NCBI GenBank assembly: GCA_965222065.1
Contig: OZ244933.1
Span: 2,232,001 to 2,296,000, forward strand
DNA from: GM7GCV1 sp965222065
GTDB lineage: Bacteria > Pseudomonadota > Gammaproteobacteria > Pseudomonadales > GM7GCV1
Length of the DNA: 64,000 nt
Direction: 5' to 3'
The notes under the pieces were generated by a model that was not told the origin of the DNA, did no database searches, and saw nothing but the letters and a program-made list of their open reading frames with translations. A program made the position numbers and the translations under genes. Below are positions 45,396 through 54,449 of the stretch, piece by piece. Position 1 is the stretch's first letter, and every line of letters starts with the position of its first letter.

Positions 45396-45962
45396 ATGGC
45401 GAGCTATTCTACCAATGAATTTCGTGGCGGGCTGAAAGTCATGCTGGATGGAGATCCGTGCTCTATCGTTGAGAACGAATTTGTTAAGCCCGGCAAGGGA
45501 CAGGCATTTAATCGGGTCAAGCTTAAAAATCTGAAAACCGGGCGGACCTGGGAGCGAACCTTTAAATCAGGTGAGAGCCTTGAGTCGGCAGATGTCATGG
45601 ATATTGAGATGCAATATCTCTATAACGACGGCGAACACTGGCATTTTATGCATCCTGAAACCTTTGATCAGAAACAGGCGGACGAATCGGCTGTTGCCGA
45701 TGCTATACAGTGGCTCAAGGAACAGGATATGTGTGTCGTGACGCTATACAACGACCAGCCCTTGAGTGTGACGCCTCCTAATCACGTAGAACTCGAAATT
45801 GTAGAAACCGATCCCGGAGTCCGCGGTGATACAGCCACAGGTGGGACAAAACCAGCCAAGCTGTCGACCGGTGCGGTGGTGAAAGTGCCGCTGTTCCTGG
45901 AAGAGGGCGAAGTGGTTAAGGTGGACACGCGTACCGGCGAATATTTGGGACGTGTGCGCTAA
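45396..45962 (+). CDS. efp: Elongation factor P
   Basis: 188 residues from the ATG at 45396, with AGGA about 12 bases upstream. It rescues ribosomes stalled at polyproline. The modified residue is Lys34 in EFVKPGKGQAF, placed as in E. coli, which fits EpmA/EpmB lysylation rather than rhamnosylation. The C-terminal signature (TDPGVRGDTATGGTKPAKLSTG) is intact. Flanked by epmB (divergent) and epmA (downstream). Confidence 0.97.
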   Translation: MASYSTNEFRGGLKVMLDGDPCSIVENEFVKPGKGQAFNRVKLKNLKTGRTWERTFKSGESLESADVMDIEMQYLYNDGEHWHFMHPETFDQKQADESAVADAIQWLKEQDMCVVTLYNDQPLSVTPPNHVELEIVETDPGVRGDTATGGTKPAKLSTGAVVKVPLFLEEGEVVKVDTRTGEYLGRVR

Positions 45963-45973
45963 ATATTGAATTA

Positions 45974-46003
45974 TCGGGGTCAGGGCAAGAATCTGACTTG
46001 ACT
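45974..46003. repeat. Degenerate copy of the GGGGTCAGAGTAAA palindrome
   Basis: ATCGGGGTCAGGGCAAGAATCTGACTTGAC, in the efp-epmA gap, shares ATCGGGGTCAG with the hairpin at 51860. The right arm is decayed. Confidence 0.45.
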
Positions 46004-46052
46004 CCGACTTCTTCCCCTATTTTCTGTAGACCCGGATTCAGGCTGGACAAAT

Positions 46053-47000
46053 TTGGACAGTAAAACCCTGATTCAACAGCGCGCTGATTTTTATCGGGAC
46101 GTTCGCAATTACTTCCAGGGCCAGGATGTTCTTGAAGTAGAAGTTCCCATCCTTGGGCGTTCTGGTCCAACGGAACTTCATCTGGCATCGATGAGTTTGT
46201 TTCATGGTGGTGAACCACTCTTTCTGCAGACCTCCCCTGAATTTTTTATGAAACGCCTGCTTGCGCAGGGCAGCGGAGACATCTTTGCTATATGTAAATC
46301 ATTTCGGGAGGCCGAGGTTGGAGATCGCCACAATCCTGAATTTAGCATGCTGGAGTGGTATCGATGCGGTTTTTCCCTCGATCAGCTCATGGCGGATGTG
46401 CAGGCACTGGTTCAAGGGTTTTTGCCTCAAATGGCATTCGATGCCATGTCATACTCGGAGATCTTTGAGCATTACTTTGGGGTAAATCCTCACTCCACCA
46501 CGGATCAGCAGCTTGCCGGGCTTGTATCAAAACACACCAGCTTTGAGGGTGAACTGGATCGTTCAGGGTGTCTGGATTTGTTGATGTCCCAGTGCATTGA
46601 GCCCACTCTTGGCAACCAGGCCTGTTTCCTTTACGACTTTCCTGCCTGCCAGGCGGCCATGGCACAGATTGCTCAGGACGGACAGGGACAGCAGGTGGCG
46701 CGTCGGTTTGAGCTTTATATCGATGGTATGGAAATTGCCAACGGATACCTTGAGCTCCGCTCATCAAAAGAGCAGCGAGAACGCTTTGAGCGAGACAATC
46801 GGGCCCGCCAGATCAGGGGCCTGCCCACCATGCCCATTGATGAAGCTTTTTTGCTGGCACTGGATCAGATGCCTGACTGTGCGGGTGTCGCACTCGGAAT
46901 CGACCGTCTGTTATGGCTGGTTTGCTTTCACAAGGGCTTGATTGAAGATTCCCGTTTGACTCTGGGGCAGGTGCTCCTGTTTCCCTGGCAAAAGCTTTAG
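46053..47000 (+). CDS. epmA: EF-P--(R)-beta-lysine ligase EpmA
   Basis: 315 residues from a TTG start. It is a class II lysyl-tRNA-synthetase catalytic domain without the anticodon-binding part, and attaches beta-lysine to EF-P. Class II motif 2 is FAICKSFREAEVGDRHNPEFSMLEWY and motif 3 ends GVALGIDRLLWL. N-terminus IQQRADFYRDVRNYFQGQDVLEVEVPIL. The hydroxylase EpmC is not seen in this window. Confidence 0.94.
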   Translation: MDSKTLIQQRADFYRDVRNYFQGQDVLEVEVPILGRSGPTELHLASMSLFHGGEPLFLQTSPEFFMKRLLAQGSGDIFAICKSFREAEVGDRHNPEFSMLEWYRCGFSLDQLMADVQALVQGFLPQMAFDAMSYSEIFEHYFGVNPHSTTDQQLAGLVSKHTSFEGELDRSGCLDLLMSQCIEPTLGNQACFLYDFPACQAAMAQIAQDGQGQQVARRFELYIDGMEIANGYLELRSSKEQRERFERDNRARQIRGLPTMPIDEAFLLALDQMPDCAGVALGIDRLLWLVCFHKGLIEDSRLTLGQVLLFPWQKL

Positions 47001-47006
47001 GGCTCC

Positions 47007-47774
47007 TTAATGGCCTCTCCGTAGAATCGGCCAGGAAAATGGGGTTCTTGCCAGGCTCCAGGCAATCACCGATGTGGCCCCGGCTGCCTTTAATGCTGTG
47101 GCGGCGGCGTTCATGGTTGCACCGGTGGTAATCACATCGTCCAGCAGAATGAAAACCTTGTCTGTTGCTTTTGAACGATTGGCAGTAAATGTCGAGTTGA
47201 GGTTGCGCAGTCGCTGGGCGCGCGTCATGCCTTGCTGGGCTGCGCTGTGTCGTATGCGGCTCAGGACGCCGGTCTCTACGGGCAAGGCCATTTGTCTGCC
47301 AATCTGTTGAGCCAGCGCCAGGCTTTGGTTATAGCCTCGACCCAGGTAGCGGCGCCAGTACAGAGGAATGGGGACAATGGCGTCGGGACGCTCATCTGGC
47401 CAGTCAAAAAAGCTGTTTGCCCGTTCGCAAAATATACTGGCCAATAGAGGAAGAGCTGTTTGATCTTTCCCCTGTTTTATCCGATGAATCAGGGCGCTGA
47501 CGGTAGGCTGGTACAACAGTGCGGAGAAAGCCAGATCAAAGGTCGGTGGTTGTTTCAGACATTGTCCGCAACGGCTTTCCGGCCCGGCAAGTGGCAGGGC
47601 GCAGCGGGCACATTGATACGTGATACAGGGCAAATTCGATTGACAAGCCATGCAGAGATTGGCCAGATTGTGATGCCCTGTGGCATGACAAACGCAGCAA
47701 CGGGTGGGAATCATTATGTGGTTCAAATGAAACAGCCGCATTTTGGGACTTCCGACAAAACGGTGGATCAACAT
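47007..47774 (-). CDS. comF: ComF-family phosphoribosyltransferase-like protein
   Basis: 255 residues from the ATG at 47774; an ATG at 47741 would also serve. N-terminal zinc-finger-like Cys pairs (CCVCHATG, CMAC, CARCALP, CGQC), then a PRTase fold with VFILLDDVITTGAT. Needed for DNA uptake in naturally competent relatives (ComF/GntX). Convergent with epmA, 6 bases apart. With comM in the same window, competence in this organism is possible. Confidence 0.92.
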   Translation of the reverse strand: MLIHRFVGSPKMRLFHLNHIMIPTRCCVCHATGHHNLANLCMACQSNLPCITYQCARCALPLAGPESRCGQCLKQPPTFDLAFSALLYQPTVSALIHRIKQGKDQTALPLLASIFCERANSFFDWPDERPDAIVPIPLYWRRYLGRGYNQSLALAQQIGRQMALPVETGVLSRIRHSAAQQGMTRAQRLRNLNSTFTANRSKATDKVFILLDDVITTGATMNAAATALKAAGATSVIAWSLARTPFSWPILRRGH

Positions 47775-47855
47775 AGAGCAAAGTATCTGTTCCCGCTACT
47801 CGCAATTGGTATAGTCTTGCGTTACAAAGTACTGTGGTATCAAAAACATAATCAG

Positions 47856-48047
47856 ATGGGTATGAAACAAAATAACCAACTTTCCCCGGAAGACCAGAAG
47901 CGTGTTGATTCTGTGATCAACAGTGGTTACAACTCGACCGAACGCAAACCTTTCCGGCCCTTGCGTTTGCTTTTCGTTCTCTGGATTGTTGTCACTTGCC
48001 TGGGGCTGATTGCCTGGGGCTACGCGCGCTACCACGGTCTGGTGTAA
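47856..48047 (+). CDS. DUF3094-family small membrane protein
   Basis: 63 residues, start ATG 47856 or 47862. N-terminal half LSPEDQKRVDSVINSGYNSTERKPFRPLRL, then one membrane helix (LLFVLWIVVTCLGLIAWG). This is the form of the short DUF3094 proteins found beside PerM-like genes in pseudomonads. Longer in-frame reading upstream is antisense to comF and was not accepted. Eighteen bases before the permease gene. Confidence 0.75.
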   Translation: MGMKQNNQLSPEDQKRVDSVINSGYNSTERKPFRPLRLLFVLWIVVTCLGLIAWGYARYHGLV

Positions 48048-48065
48048 AGGCAGGGGCTGAACGCC

Positions 48066-49142
48066 ATGGATAGCACAATGTCTCCTGCCGCCCGGTTTCT
48101 GATCGTTGCTGCCGCGTTCGTCATAGTCATTGCCGGCATGCGTGAAGCTGCCGAATTACTGGTTCCTTTTATGACCGCGATTTTTGTCGCGGTTATTTGT
48201 ATGCCGCCCATTACGTTTCTGCGTAAAAAAGGCGTTCCCAACGGAATTTCAGTCGCGATTGTCGTGTTGTTGCTCGTTGTGATTGCCGTGGTCCTGGGGG
48301 CGATATTCGGGTCGACAGCAGCCCAGTTTGCCGATGATGTGCCTATGTATCAGGCTCGGCTGACACAGATGCAGGCGGGGTTTTTTTCCTGGCTTGAATC
48401 TGCGGGGCTGGAGTTGAATATTGTCCCGCTGGCTGAATTGGTCAGGCCGGAACAGGCCTTTCCCCTTGCGGGTTCACTGCTGAGCTCATTCGGCTCCCTG
48501 ATGACAAATGCGCTGGTTATTTTGTTGACGGTGATTTTTATCCTGACGGAGGAGGTCACCCTTTATCAAAAACTGGAGGACGCGCTCCCCTCTTCCAGCA
48601 AGGCCAGCGATACCATTCGCGCGGTCACCCATCTGGTGAACCAGTACATGGCAATCAAGGCTGCGATTAGCGCGTTTACCGGCTTTCTCGCCTGGGGTCT
48701 CTGTGTCATTTTGGGCGTGGAATACGCGGTTCTTTGGGGAACACTGGCCTTTTTGCTTAATTTTATTCCGACGTTTGGCTCTCTTCTCGCAGCGATTCCT
48801 CCACTGCTTCTGGCGCTGGTTCAGACCGGACCATTAACCTCTCTTGCGGTGGCGGCAGGCTACCTGGTCATCAACACGGTAGTTGGCAACATCATTGAGC
48901 CGCGTGTGATGGGGCGGGGCCTGGGGTTATCACCCCTGGTGGTCCTGGTTTCATTAATCTTTTGGGGCTGGGTTTTGGGGCCTGTAGGCATGCTGCTTTC
49001 AGTTCCCCTCACCATGATGATCAAGATTGCACTGGAAATATTTCCCGATACTCGCTGGATTGGAACACTTCTGGGTAATGGGCTGGAACTCAAAGTCCCT
49101 TTGGGAAACGAGATCGATATCCCCGAGCCAGCAGACAAGTAG
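48066..49142 (+). CDS. AI-2E/PerM-family transporter
   Basis: 358 residues with about eight membrane helices in two groups (about 10-75 and 150-335). The C-terminal half carries the family segment GTLAFLLNFIPTFGSLLAAIPPLLLAL and VGNIIEPRVMGRGLGLSPLVVLVSL. Family members export small molecules or act as Na/H antiporters; substrate unknown. In one unit with the DUF3094 gene. Confidence 0.88.
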   Translation: MDSTMSPAARFLIVAAAFVIVIAGMREAAELLVPFMTAIFVAVICMPPITFLRKKGVPNGISVAIVVLLLVVIAVVLGAIFGSTAAQFADDVPMYQARLTQMQAGFFSWLESAGLELNIVPLAELVRPEQAFPLAGSLLSSFGSLMTNALVILLTVIFILTEEVTLYQKLEDALPSSSKASDTIRAVTHLVNQYMAIKAAISAFTGFLAWGLCVILGVEYAVLWGTLAFLLNFIPTFGSLLAAIPPLLLALVQTGPLTSLAVAAGYLVINTVVGNIIEPRVMGRGLGLSPLVVLVSLIFWGWVLGPVGMLLSVPLTMMIKIALEIFPDTRWIGTLLGNGLELKVPLGNEIDIPEPADK

Positions 49143-49153
49143 ATTTTTACCAG

Positions 49154-49182
49154 TTGTCATATATTTGTAGTAATTCTGTAGC
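49154..49182 (+). promoter_or_regulatory. Pho box upstream of Na/Pi transporter 1
   Basis: Three 7-base repeats in 11-base steps: TTGTCAT-ATAT-TTGTAGT-AATT-CTGTAGC. The PhoB consensus is CTGTCAT repeats with 4-base AT-rich spacers. A TATAAG follows as possible -10 at 49196. Confidence 0.7.
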
Positions 49183-49232
49183 AATATAGCGGCGCTATAA
49201 GGCGGCCATTTTCCCTTCCCGAGGTCACTGCC

Positions 49233-50381
49233 ATTAACACCACCATTATTTCTGAATCCCGGTTAGTCAGTGCCAGGAACTGGGTAACTGTCGCTGCACT
49301 GGTTTATCTTTTATTGATAGCAGTAGCGACAATTGGCAGCGGGTTTGAGCTGTCAGCGGGAGATACGGCAAAGGAACTGTTCAGCTTTGCAAGTAACCCG
49401 ATTACAGGGCTAGTGATTGGCATGGTCGCTACGGCACTGATCCAGTCTTCCAGTACGGTTACATCAATTATTGTGGGGCTGGTTGCCGGGGGCTTGCCTG
49501 TCAGTATCGCCGTACCCATGGTTATGGGAGCAAATATTGGCACCACCATTACCAACACCATTGTCAGTATTGGGCACATACGCCAGGGGGAAGAATTCCG
49601 CCGGGCATTCGCCGCTGCCACCGTGCATGACTTTTTCAACTTGCTGGCGGTATTTATTTTCCTGCCCCTGGAAACTGCTTTCGATATCCTGGAAAAAGCG
49701 GGCCTGGCGTTGGCATCGTTATTGGTTAGTGATACATCCCTGTCCATGTCGGGTTTTAACTTCATGAAAGCTATTATTAACCCGCCAGTGTCAGTTCTTG
49801 AGAACGATCTGCTCTCCTTTCTTCCCGATATGGCACAGGGCATTACGATGATTGTTCTTGCTATCGCGATGATCTTTGTTTCGATTACCCTGATTGGCAA
49901 ATTGCTCCGGGTATTAATGGTCGGTAAAGCGAAAGATATTTTTCATAAGGCGGTTGGCCGGGGCCCTGTTGTCGGTATCACTTCAGGGGCTCTGATGACT
50001 GTGCTGGTCCAGTCATCTTCTACGACGACCAGCCTGATTGTGCCCCTTGCCGGTACAAATGTATTTAGTTTGCGGCAGGTATTTTCCTTTACCCTGGGGG
50101 CTAATATCGGGACCTGTATTACCGGGTTGCTGGCAGCTACGGCAGTAACTGGTGTCAACGCCGTTTTTGCCATGCAGATTGCCATTATTCATCTGCTTTT
50201 TAATCTGCTGTCGGTAATTCTGATCTACAGCATTCCATTTTTACGCGAAATTCCGCTTAAGGCAGCCGTCAAGCTGGCAGATTTGGCACAGCAAAACAAA
50301 ATGTATGTTCTGGGGTATATTTTGGCTGTGTTCTTTCTCATTCCACTGGTTGCAATTGCCCTCACGAAACTATTTGGCTAA
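49233..50381 (+). CDS. Na/Pi cotransporter family protein 1 (probable AUU start)
   Basis: 382 residues if read from the ATT at 49233, with GAGG eight bases before. No ATG, GTG or TTG occurs in frame until 49314, which lies inside the first helix. The paralogue at 50702 has the same ATT, same spacing and same total length. Two repeated halves, each with the QSSS motif (ALIQSSSTVTSIIVGLVAGG near 75; VLVQSSSTTTSLIVPLAGT in the second half), as in NptA/SLC34 proteins. Probably imports phosphate with sodium. The Pho box upstream agrees. Confidence 0.85.
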   Translation: MNTTIISESRLVSARNWVTVAALVYLLLIAVATIGSGFELSAGDTAKELFSFASNPITGLVIGMVATALIQSSSTVTSIIVGLVAGGLPVSIAVPMVMGANIGTTITNTIVSIGHIRQGEEFRRAFAAATVHDFFNLLAVFIFLPLETAFDILEKAGLALASLLVSDTSLSMSGFNFMKAIINPPVSVLENDLLSFLPDMAQGITMIVLAIAMIFVSITLIGKLLRVLMVGKAKDIFHKAVGRGPVVGITSGALMTVLVQSSSTTTSLIVPLAGTNVFSLRQVFSFTLGANIGTCITGLLAATAVTGVNAVFAMQIAIIHLLFNLLSVILIYSIPFLREIPLKAAVKLADLAQQNKMYVLGYILAVFFLIPLVAIALTKLFG

Positions 50382-50701
50382 TAACTAAAACATTCCAGGC
50401 AAACAATGGGTTTGCATGGGCAAAGTGCAAATTACCTGTCTGGAAAGGATGTTCCTGCTGGCAGAAAACGCAGGGATACAGGTGAGTTTTTTTGGTTGCA
50501 GTTTCCGTGCGGCTGGGTTTGGCGTTTCCGTCGAGCGCTCGATGTTACCTTGAGCGATTGTTTCCTGAAGCCAGGATAATTCCAGATTGCCTGACAGGGC
50601 AAAAACATGAAGTCGACCATGATTGTCACATATTTGTAGTAATTCTGTAGCAACATGGCGCCCGTGACAAAAAAACCACTTTCCTGATCGAGGCTAACAC
50701 C
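50382..50701 (+). other. Gap between the two Na/Pi transporter genes
   Basis: About 320 bases. Apart from the Pho box and its downstream part (shared with the region before transporter 1), I see no gene or clear hairpin. Confidence 0.5.
50623..50651 (+). promoter_or_regulatory. Pho box upstream of Na/Pi transporter 2
   Basis: TTGTCAC-ATAT-TTGTAGT-AATT-CTGTAGC, the same as the box at 49154 except for one base, again in 11-base steps. Confidence 0.7.
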
Positions 50702-51850
50702 ATTAACACTTCCATCACTTCTGAATCCCGGGCGTCCAATGTTAAAAACTGGTTTGCGGTGGCCTTACTGGTTTACCTCTTACTGGTTGCCGTTGCCACC
50801 ATAGGTGATGGCTTTGAGCTCTCTGCCGGGGACACCGCCAAAGAGCTCTTTGACTTCGCCAGCAACCCGGTCGCCGGGCTTGTCATCGGTATGGTTGCTA
50901 CGGCACTGATCCAGTCATCGAGTACCGTCACGTCAATTATTGTGGGGCTGGTTGCCGGGGGCTTGCCTGTCAGTATCGCCGTACCCATGGTCATGGGTGC
51001 CAATATTGGTACCACCATTACCAATACCATTGTCAGTATTGGTCATATTCGCCAGGGGCAAGAATTCCGCCGGGCATTCGCCGCTGCCACCGTGCATGAT
51101 TTTTTCAACTTGCTGGCAGTATTTATTTTTCTCCCCCTGGAAATCGCTTTTGATATTTTCGAAAAAACCGGTCTGTTTTTTGCCGGTTTGTTGTTGGGTG
51201 ATGCGTCGGTCTCGATGTCGGGATTTAATGTGGTAAAAATGGCAGTCAGTCCGCCTGTTGCATTGATTCAGGACGGTCTGTTATCCGTGTTGCCTGATAT
51301 CGCCAGTGGCATAATCATGATTGTCATGGGCATCGTGATGATCTTCGTGTCGATTACCATGATTGGTAAATTGCTTAAATTGCTGATGGTAGGCAAAGCC
51401 AAGGAGATTCTGCACAACGCAGTTGGACGTGGTCCTGTTGCGGGGGTGACTTCCGGTACCCTGATGACAGTACTGGTTCAGTCCTCCTCAACGACCACCA
51501 GCCTGATTGTGCCCCTGGCGGGTACGGGCGTCTTTACACTGCGTCAGGTATTTCCGTTTACGCTGGGGGCCAATATCGGGACCTGTATTACCGGCTTGTT
51601 GGCAGCCACCGCTGTCAGTGGCCCGAATTCAGTTTACGCCCTGGAAATTGCCATTATCCATCTGACGTTTAACCTTTTTGCTGTGATAAGCATCTACAGT
51701 ATTCCGTTCCTGCGCGAGCTGCCTATCAAGGCTGCGGAAAAACTGGCAGGTCTGGCCCAGTCAAACAAGCTCTATGTCCTGGGTTATTTATTAGGGGTGT
51801 TTGGTGTCATTCCCCTGGTCGCTCTTTTAGCAACGAACTTAATCGGCTAA
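50702..51850 (+). CDS. Na/Pi cotransporter family protein 2 (probable AUU start)
   Basis: 382 residues from ATT 50702 (GAGG eight bases before); a GTG at 50759 gives 363 and cannot be excluded. Very similar to transporter 1 throughout (GDTAKELFDFASNPVAGLVIG, QSSSTVTSIIVGLVAGG, VLVQSSSTTTSLIVPLAGTG). The two probably arose by tandem duplication that included the promoter. Differences cluster in the loop around residues 150-190 of the alignment. Confidence 0.85.
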   Translation: MNTSITSESRASNVKNWFAVALLVYLLLVAVATIGDGFELSAGDTAKELFDFASNPVAGLVIGMVATALIQSSSTVTSIIVGLVAGGLPVSIAVPMVMGANIGTTITNTIVSIGHIRQGQEFRRAFAAATVHDFFNLLAVFIFLPLEIAFDIFEKTGLFFAGLLLGDASVSMSGFNVVKMAVSPPVALIQDGLLSVLPDIASGIIMIVMGIVMIFVSITMIGKLLKLLMVGKAKEILHNAVGRGPVAGVTSGTLMTVLVQSSSTTTSLIVPLAGTGVFTLRQVFPFTLGANIGTCITGLLAATAVSGPNSVYALEIAIIHLTFNLFAVISIYSIPFLRELPIKAAEKLAGLAQSNKLYVLGYLLGVFGVIPLVALLATNLIG

Positions 51851-51859
51851 ATAAAGATC

Positions 51860-51889
51860 GGGGTCAGAGTAAAAATTTACTCTGACCCC
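51860..51889. terminator. Palindrome GGGGTCAGAGTAAA, perfect copy
   Basis: Perfect 14-base arms (GGGGTCAGAGTAAA / TTTACTCTGACCCC) around two bases, between the transporter and the convergent pldA gene; AAATTTT follows. It may act as terminator in both directions, and is the best of three copies of this repeat in the window. Confidence 0.65.
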
Positions 51890-51914
51890 AAATTTTGACA
51901 CCTATTTCCTTTTT

Positions 51915-52958
51915 CTAATACCAGTCAGTGACGATTAGGCCAAGGCCGATACTTCGGGTTCTGGCGTTGTAGTCGAGCAAGCTTTCACCATAGCCATCGA
52001 ATATCTTGGCCATTCCCCGTATTTTCTTTGTCCCAAATAAAGGGAAAGACCAGGTTAGCTCAGAGGCTCCCTTGCCTTCTTCCGGATTGCCCCTAAGCAT
52101 GACAGTGACCCTATGCTCCGGGCTGAATGCATAGCTCGCCATTACCTGCACATTGCCAATGTATTTCTCAATGCCGGGATTTTCATCTTTTGCAGGGGAT
52201 TCCCTTAGTCGTTCCCAATAAGTAGCGACCAACGACATTTTCTTTCGTTCCCAGGCACTGTTGAAGATGATGCGATTCCAGCTTCGGGAAAAGCTCTCGG
52301 ATCGACCATTGCTCTGGTGGTTCAGGCTGATCTGGTTAAACACATTATCAAATCCCAGCCAGTTAAGCTCACTGTCGGTTTCCCAGATAAGTTCCGGCTC
52401 GTGATTGGTTTCCCGGAATGGGCGGGAGTTTTCGGCGTTGTATGCCTGCCAGAATGCCCGCATGGTATAGCCGATCCAGAGCGAATCCCCATCCAGTATC
52501 ACGTCTTCACGTATGGGGGCTTTAACACTGATCTGGAAGTGAACCTCTGAATTCTCCAGTGTGCTGTCGTCCGGTGTGCCAACAAATGGGGCGTTATTGG
52601 GTTCCTCAATGTAGGCAAAGGGCAGCAGGTAGTTCGCCCGGTGTCCGGACATGATGAAAGGGGTGTTGCTGGAGACCGTTTCTACCGCTTCACGCAAGGC
52701 CATGGTTCCGAATTCCTGCTCTTCAACGACGGTTCTTATGTCGCCTGATTCAATAATCTGGTTGCATTGCTCGTGCAGTTCTTCAACGGTGGTTTCAGGG
52801 CTGGCATCCAATACCAGTCGGGACAGGCAAAGTTCCCGTGTGGTCTGGGTTCGTGTTCCAGATTCTTGCGCGTGTAAAAAAAAGGGAGGAGATATTAGTG
52901 TGCACGCCCAGACGACCCGGATTAAAGCGCCTTTTTTGACTGTGTTTTTTAACTGCAT
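51915..52958 (-). CDS. pldA: Outer-membrane phospholipase A
   Basis: 347 residues with a signal peptide of about 30 (ending FFLHAQ). It is a 12-strand barrel that hydrolyses phospholipids misplaced in the outer leaflet. The catalytic His-x-Ser is in NHQSNGRSESFSRSWNR, where the Asn after the second Ser-Trp is the third catalytic residue. GDSLWIGYTMRAFWQAYN and the closing strand are typical. The N-terminus carries about 100 extra residues before the barrel, longer than E. coli PldA. Confidence 0.93.
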   Translation of the reverse strand: MQLKNTVKKGALIRVVWACTLISPPFFLHAQESGTRTQTTRELCLSRLVLDASPETTVEELHEQCNQIIESGDIRTVVEEQEFGTMALREAVETVSSNTPFIMSGHRANYLLPFAYIEEPNNAPFVGTPDDSTLENSEVHFQISVKAPIREDVILDGDSLWIGYTMRAFWQAYNAENSRPFRETNHEPELIWETDSELNWLGFDNVFNQISLNHQSNGRSESFSRSWNRIIFNSAWERKKMSLVATYWERLRESPAKDENPGIEKYIGNVQVMASYAFSPEHRVTVMLRGNPEEGKGASELTWSFPLFGTKKIRGMAKIFDGYGESLLDYNARTRSIGLGLIVTDWY

Positions 52959-52982
52959 ACGGATATTCGGGACCTGCCTGGC

Positions 52983-54269
52983 CTACAGTTCATCGGGAGA
53001 AAGGCTCGCCTGATCGATCATGCGCTGGTAATAATCCGGTGATACCTTTTGCTTGGCAAACTCCTGGAACTGTTTTACTGCCTCGCGATTGCGTCCAGCG
53101 TAGTAGTCTTCCAATGCTTGCTGGTGCAGCGCCAGCTCATCCTTGGTTTCACTGGAGAGTTCGTCCCTGTAACACAGTGGTTGATAAATATGAGTCCGGG
53201 TAGTTTTGCCTCGAACAGTAACCGTATCCAGTTCCTTAAAGACGACATCATCAACGAGTTCCCTGGTGCGTTCCCCGACGATAATGGATGAAAAGTACGT
53301 TCTGGTCAGGCTTTCAAGCCGGAAAGCGAGATTGACTGGATCGCCGATGGCCGTGTAAGCCATACGATGCTTGGAGCCCATGTTGCCAACGTTCACGACG
53401 CCGGTATTAATGCCAATGCCAATATCAGGTGCGGGGAGATCGCGCTTGGCAAAACTGACTGTCAGTTCGCGTATACGGGTCTGGATTTCCAGTGCGGCGT
53501 GGACTGCTCGCCTGGCGTGATCTTTTTGCGGAACAGGCGCGCCCCAGAAAGCCATCACGCAATCACCCATATATTTATCAATAGTGGCCCCGTGCTTATA
53601 GAGAACGTCGGTCATCACCGTAAAATATTCATTGAGGACATTGACGACTTCTTGCGGCGGTAACCTTTCGGCCATTTGCGTAAAGTTGATCAGGTCACAA
53701 AAGCAGATCGTTAGCTCTCTGGATTCGCCCTTAAGGTTTAAATAGTCGGGATGCTTTGATAGCTGGCTGGCCAGATGGGGTGGCATATACCGACCGAATA
53801 CTTCGATCAGCTGCTGTTTTCGACGGGCTTCCGAAAAATAGTTAATTAACACATTTACGCCGAATAACACCATCAGTACCAGCAAGCTGTATTGCATGGG
53901 CACCGGGGCCTCACGGTAGGGGTAAGTCATTCCTATAAAGAGGATCGGGGCGGCCGCTACCAGTACGAGCAAACTGGCGGAAATGGGCGACAATACAGGC
54001 AGGAGGACCGTCAACACCAGGCTGCCAAAAAACAGGAAGCAAAACTCGGGATAAGCGAGCAGGTTAGGGATAGAGTATGGGCTTCTGGTGGCAAACAGTT
54101 CAGATGGGCTAAAGCGAACGGCGTTGCCTGAGGTGGTTCCGAATTCCAGCGCGCCGGTGATGGCACCAACAAACAGGAAAAAAATCACAAGCAGGATCGC
54201 AATTTGCGGGGTGGCGGCAGAAAGAGTCCCCGAATTGATCGATTGTCTAAGCGTATGCCACCAGCTCAA
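52983..54269 (-). CDS. Membrane-bound class III adenylate/guanylate cyclase
   Basis: 428 residues from a TTG with CAGGGA before it. Four membrane helices (about 22-42, 73-93, 95-113, 125-145), then a cyclase domain: metal Asp in ICFCDLINFTQMAE, second Asp in KYMGDCVMAFWGAP (Lys before it fits adenine choice), transition-state region around NTGVVNVGNMGSKHRMAYTAIGD. A Lys/Arg-rich tail follows. There is no CHASE2 domain before the helices, unlike many relatives. It ends 24 bases before the pldA start, so the two may be one transcript. Confidence 0.9.
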   Translation of the reverse strand: MSWWHTLRQSINSGTLSAATPQIAILLVIFFLFVGAITGALEFGTTSGNAVRFSPSELFATRSPYSIPNLLAYPEFCFLFFGSLVLTVLLPVLSPISASLLVLVAAAPILFIGMTYPYREAPVPMQYSLLVLMVLFGVNVLINYFSEARRKQQLIEVFGRYMPPHLASQLSKHPDYLNLKGESRELTICFCDLINFTQMAERLPPQEVVNVLNEYFTVMTDVLYKHGATIDKYMGDCVMAFWGAPVPQKDHARRAVHAALEIQTRIRELTVSFAKRDLPAPDIGIGINTGVVNVGNMGSKHRMAYTAIGDPVNLAFRLESLTRTYFSSIIVGERTRELVDDVVFKELDTVTVRGKTTRTHIYQPLCYRDELSSETKDELALHQQALEDYYAGRNREAVKQFQEFAKQKVSPDYYQRMIDQASLSPDEL

Positions 54270-54449
54270 TGTGTTTTTTCCCTGTTAGCTATCTTGGAAA
54301 CACGGTCAAAAAATTATTGCTAACCTTTAGCCCAGTACGATTCATGCCTTGTCATCTAACTTACAACAGTAGCAATGACTGATAAATGCTGTTTGATTAA
54401 CCAGGCCGAATTTATTGTATACAGAATAACAGCCGCGGAATAAATGACC

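Noticed and set aside
47460..47855. Long 5' extension of the DUF3094 gene
   Set aside because: It is antisense to comF; only the last 63 residues resemble a family.
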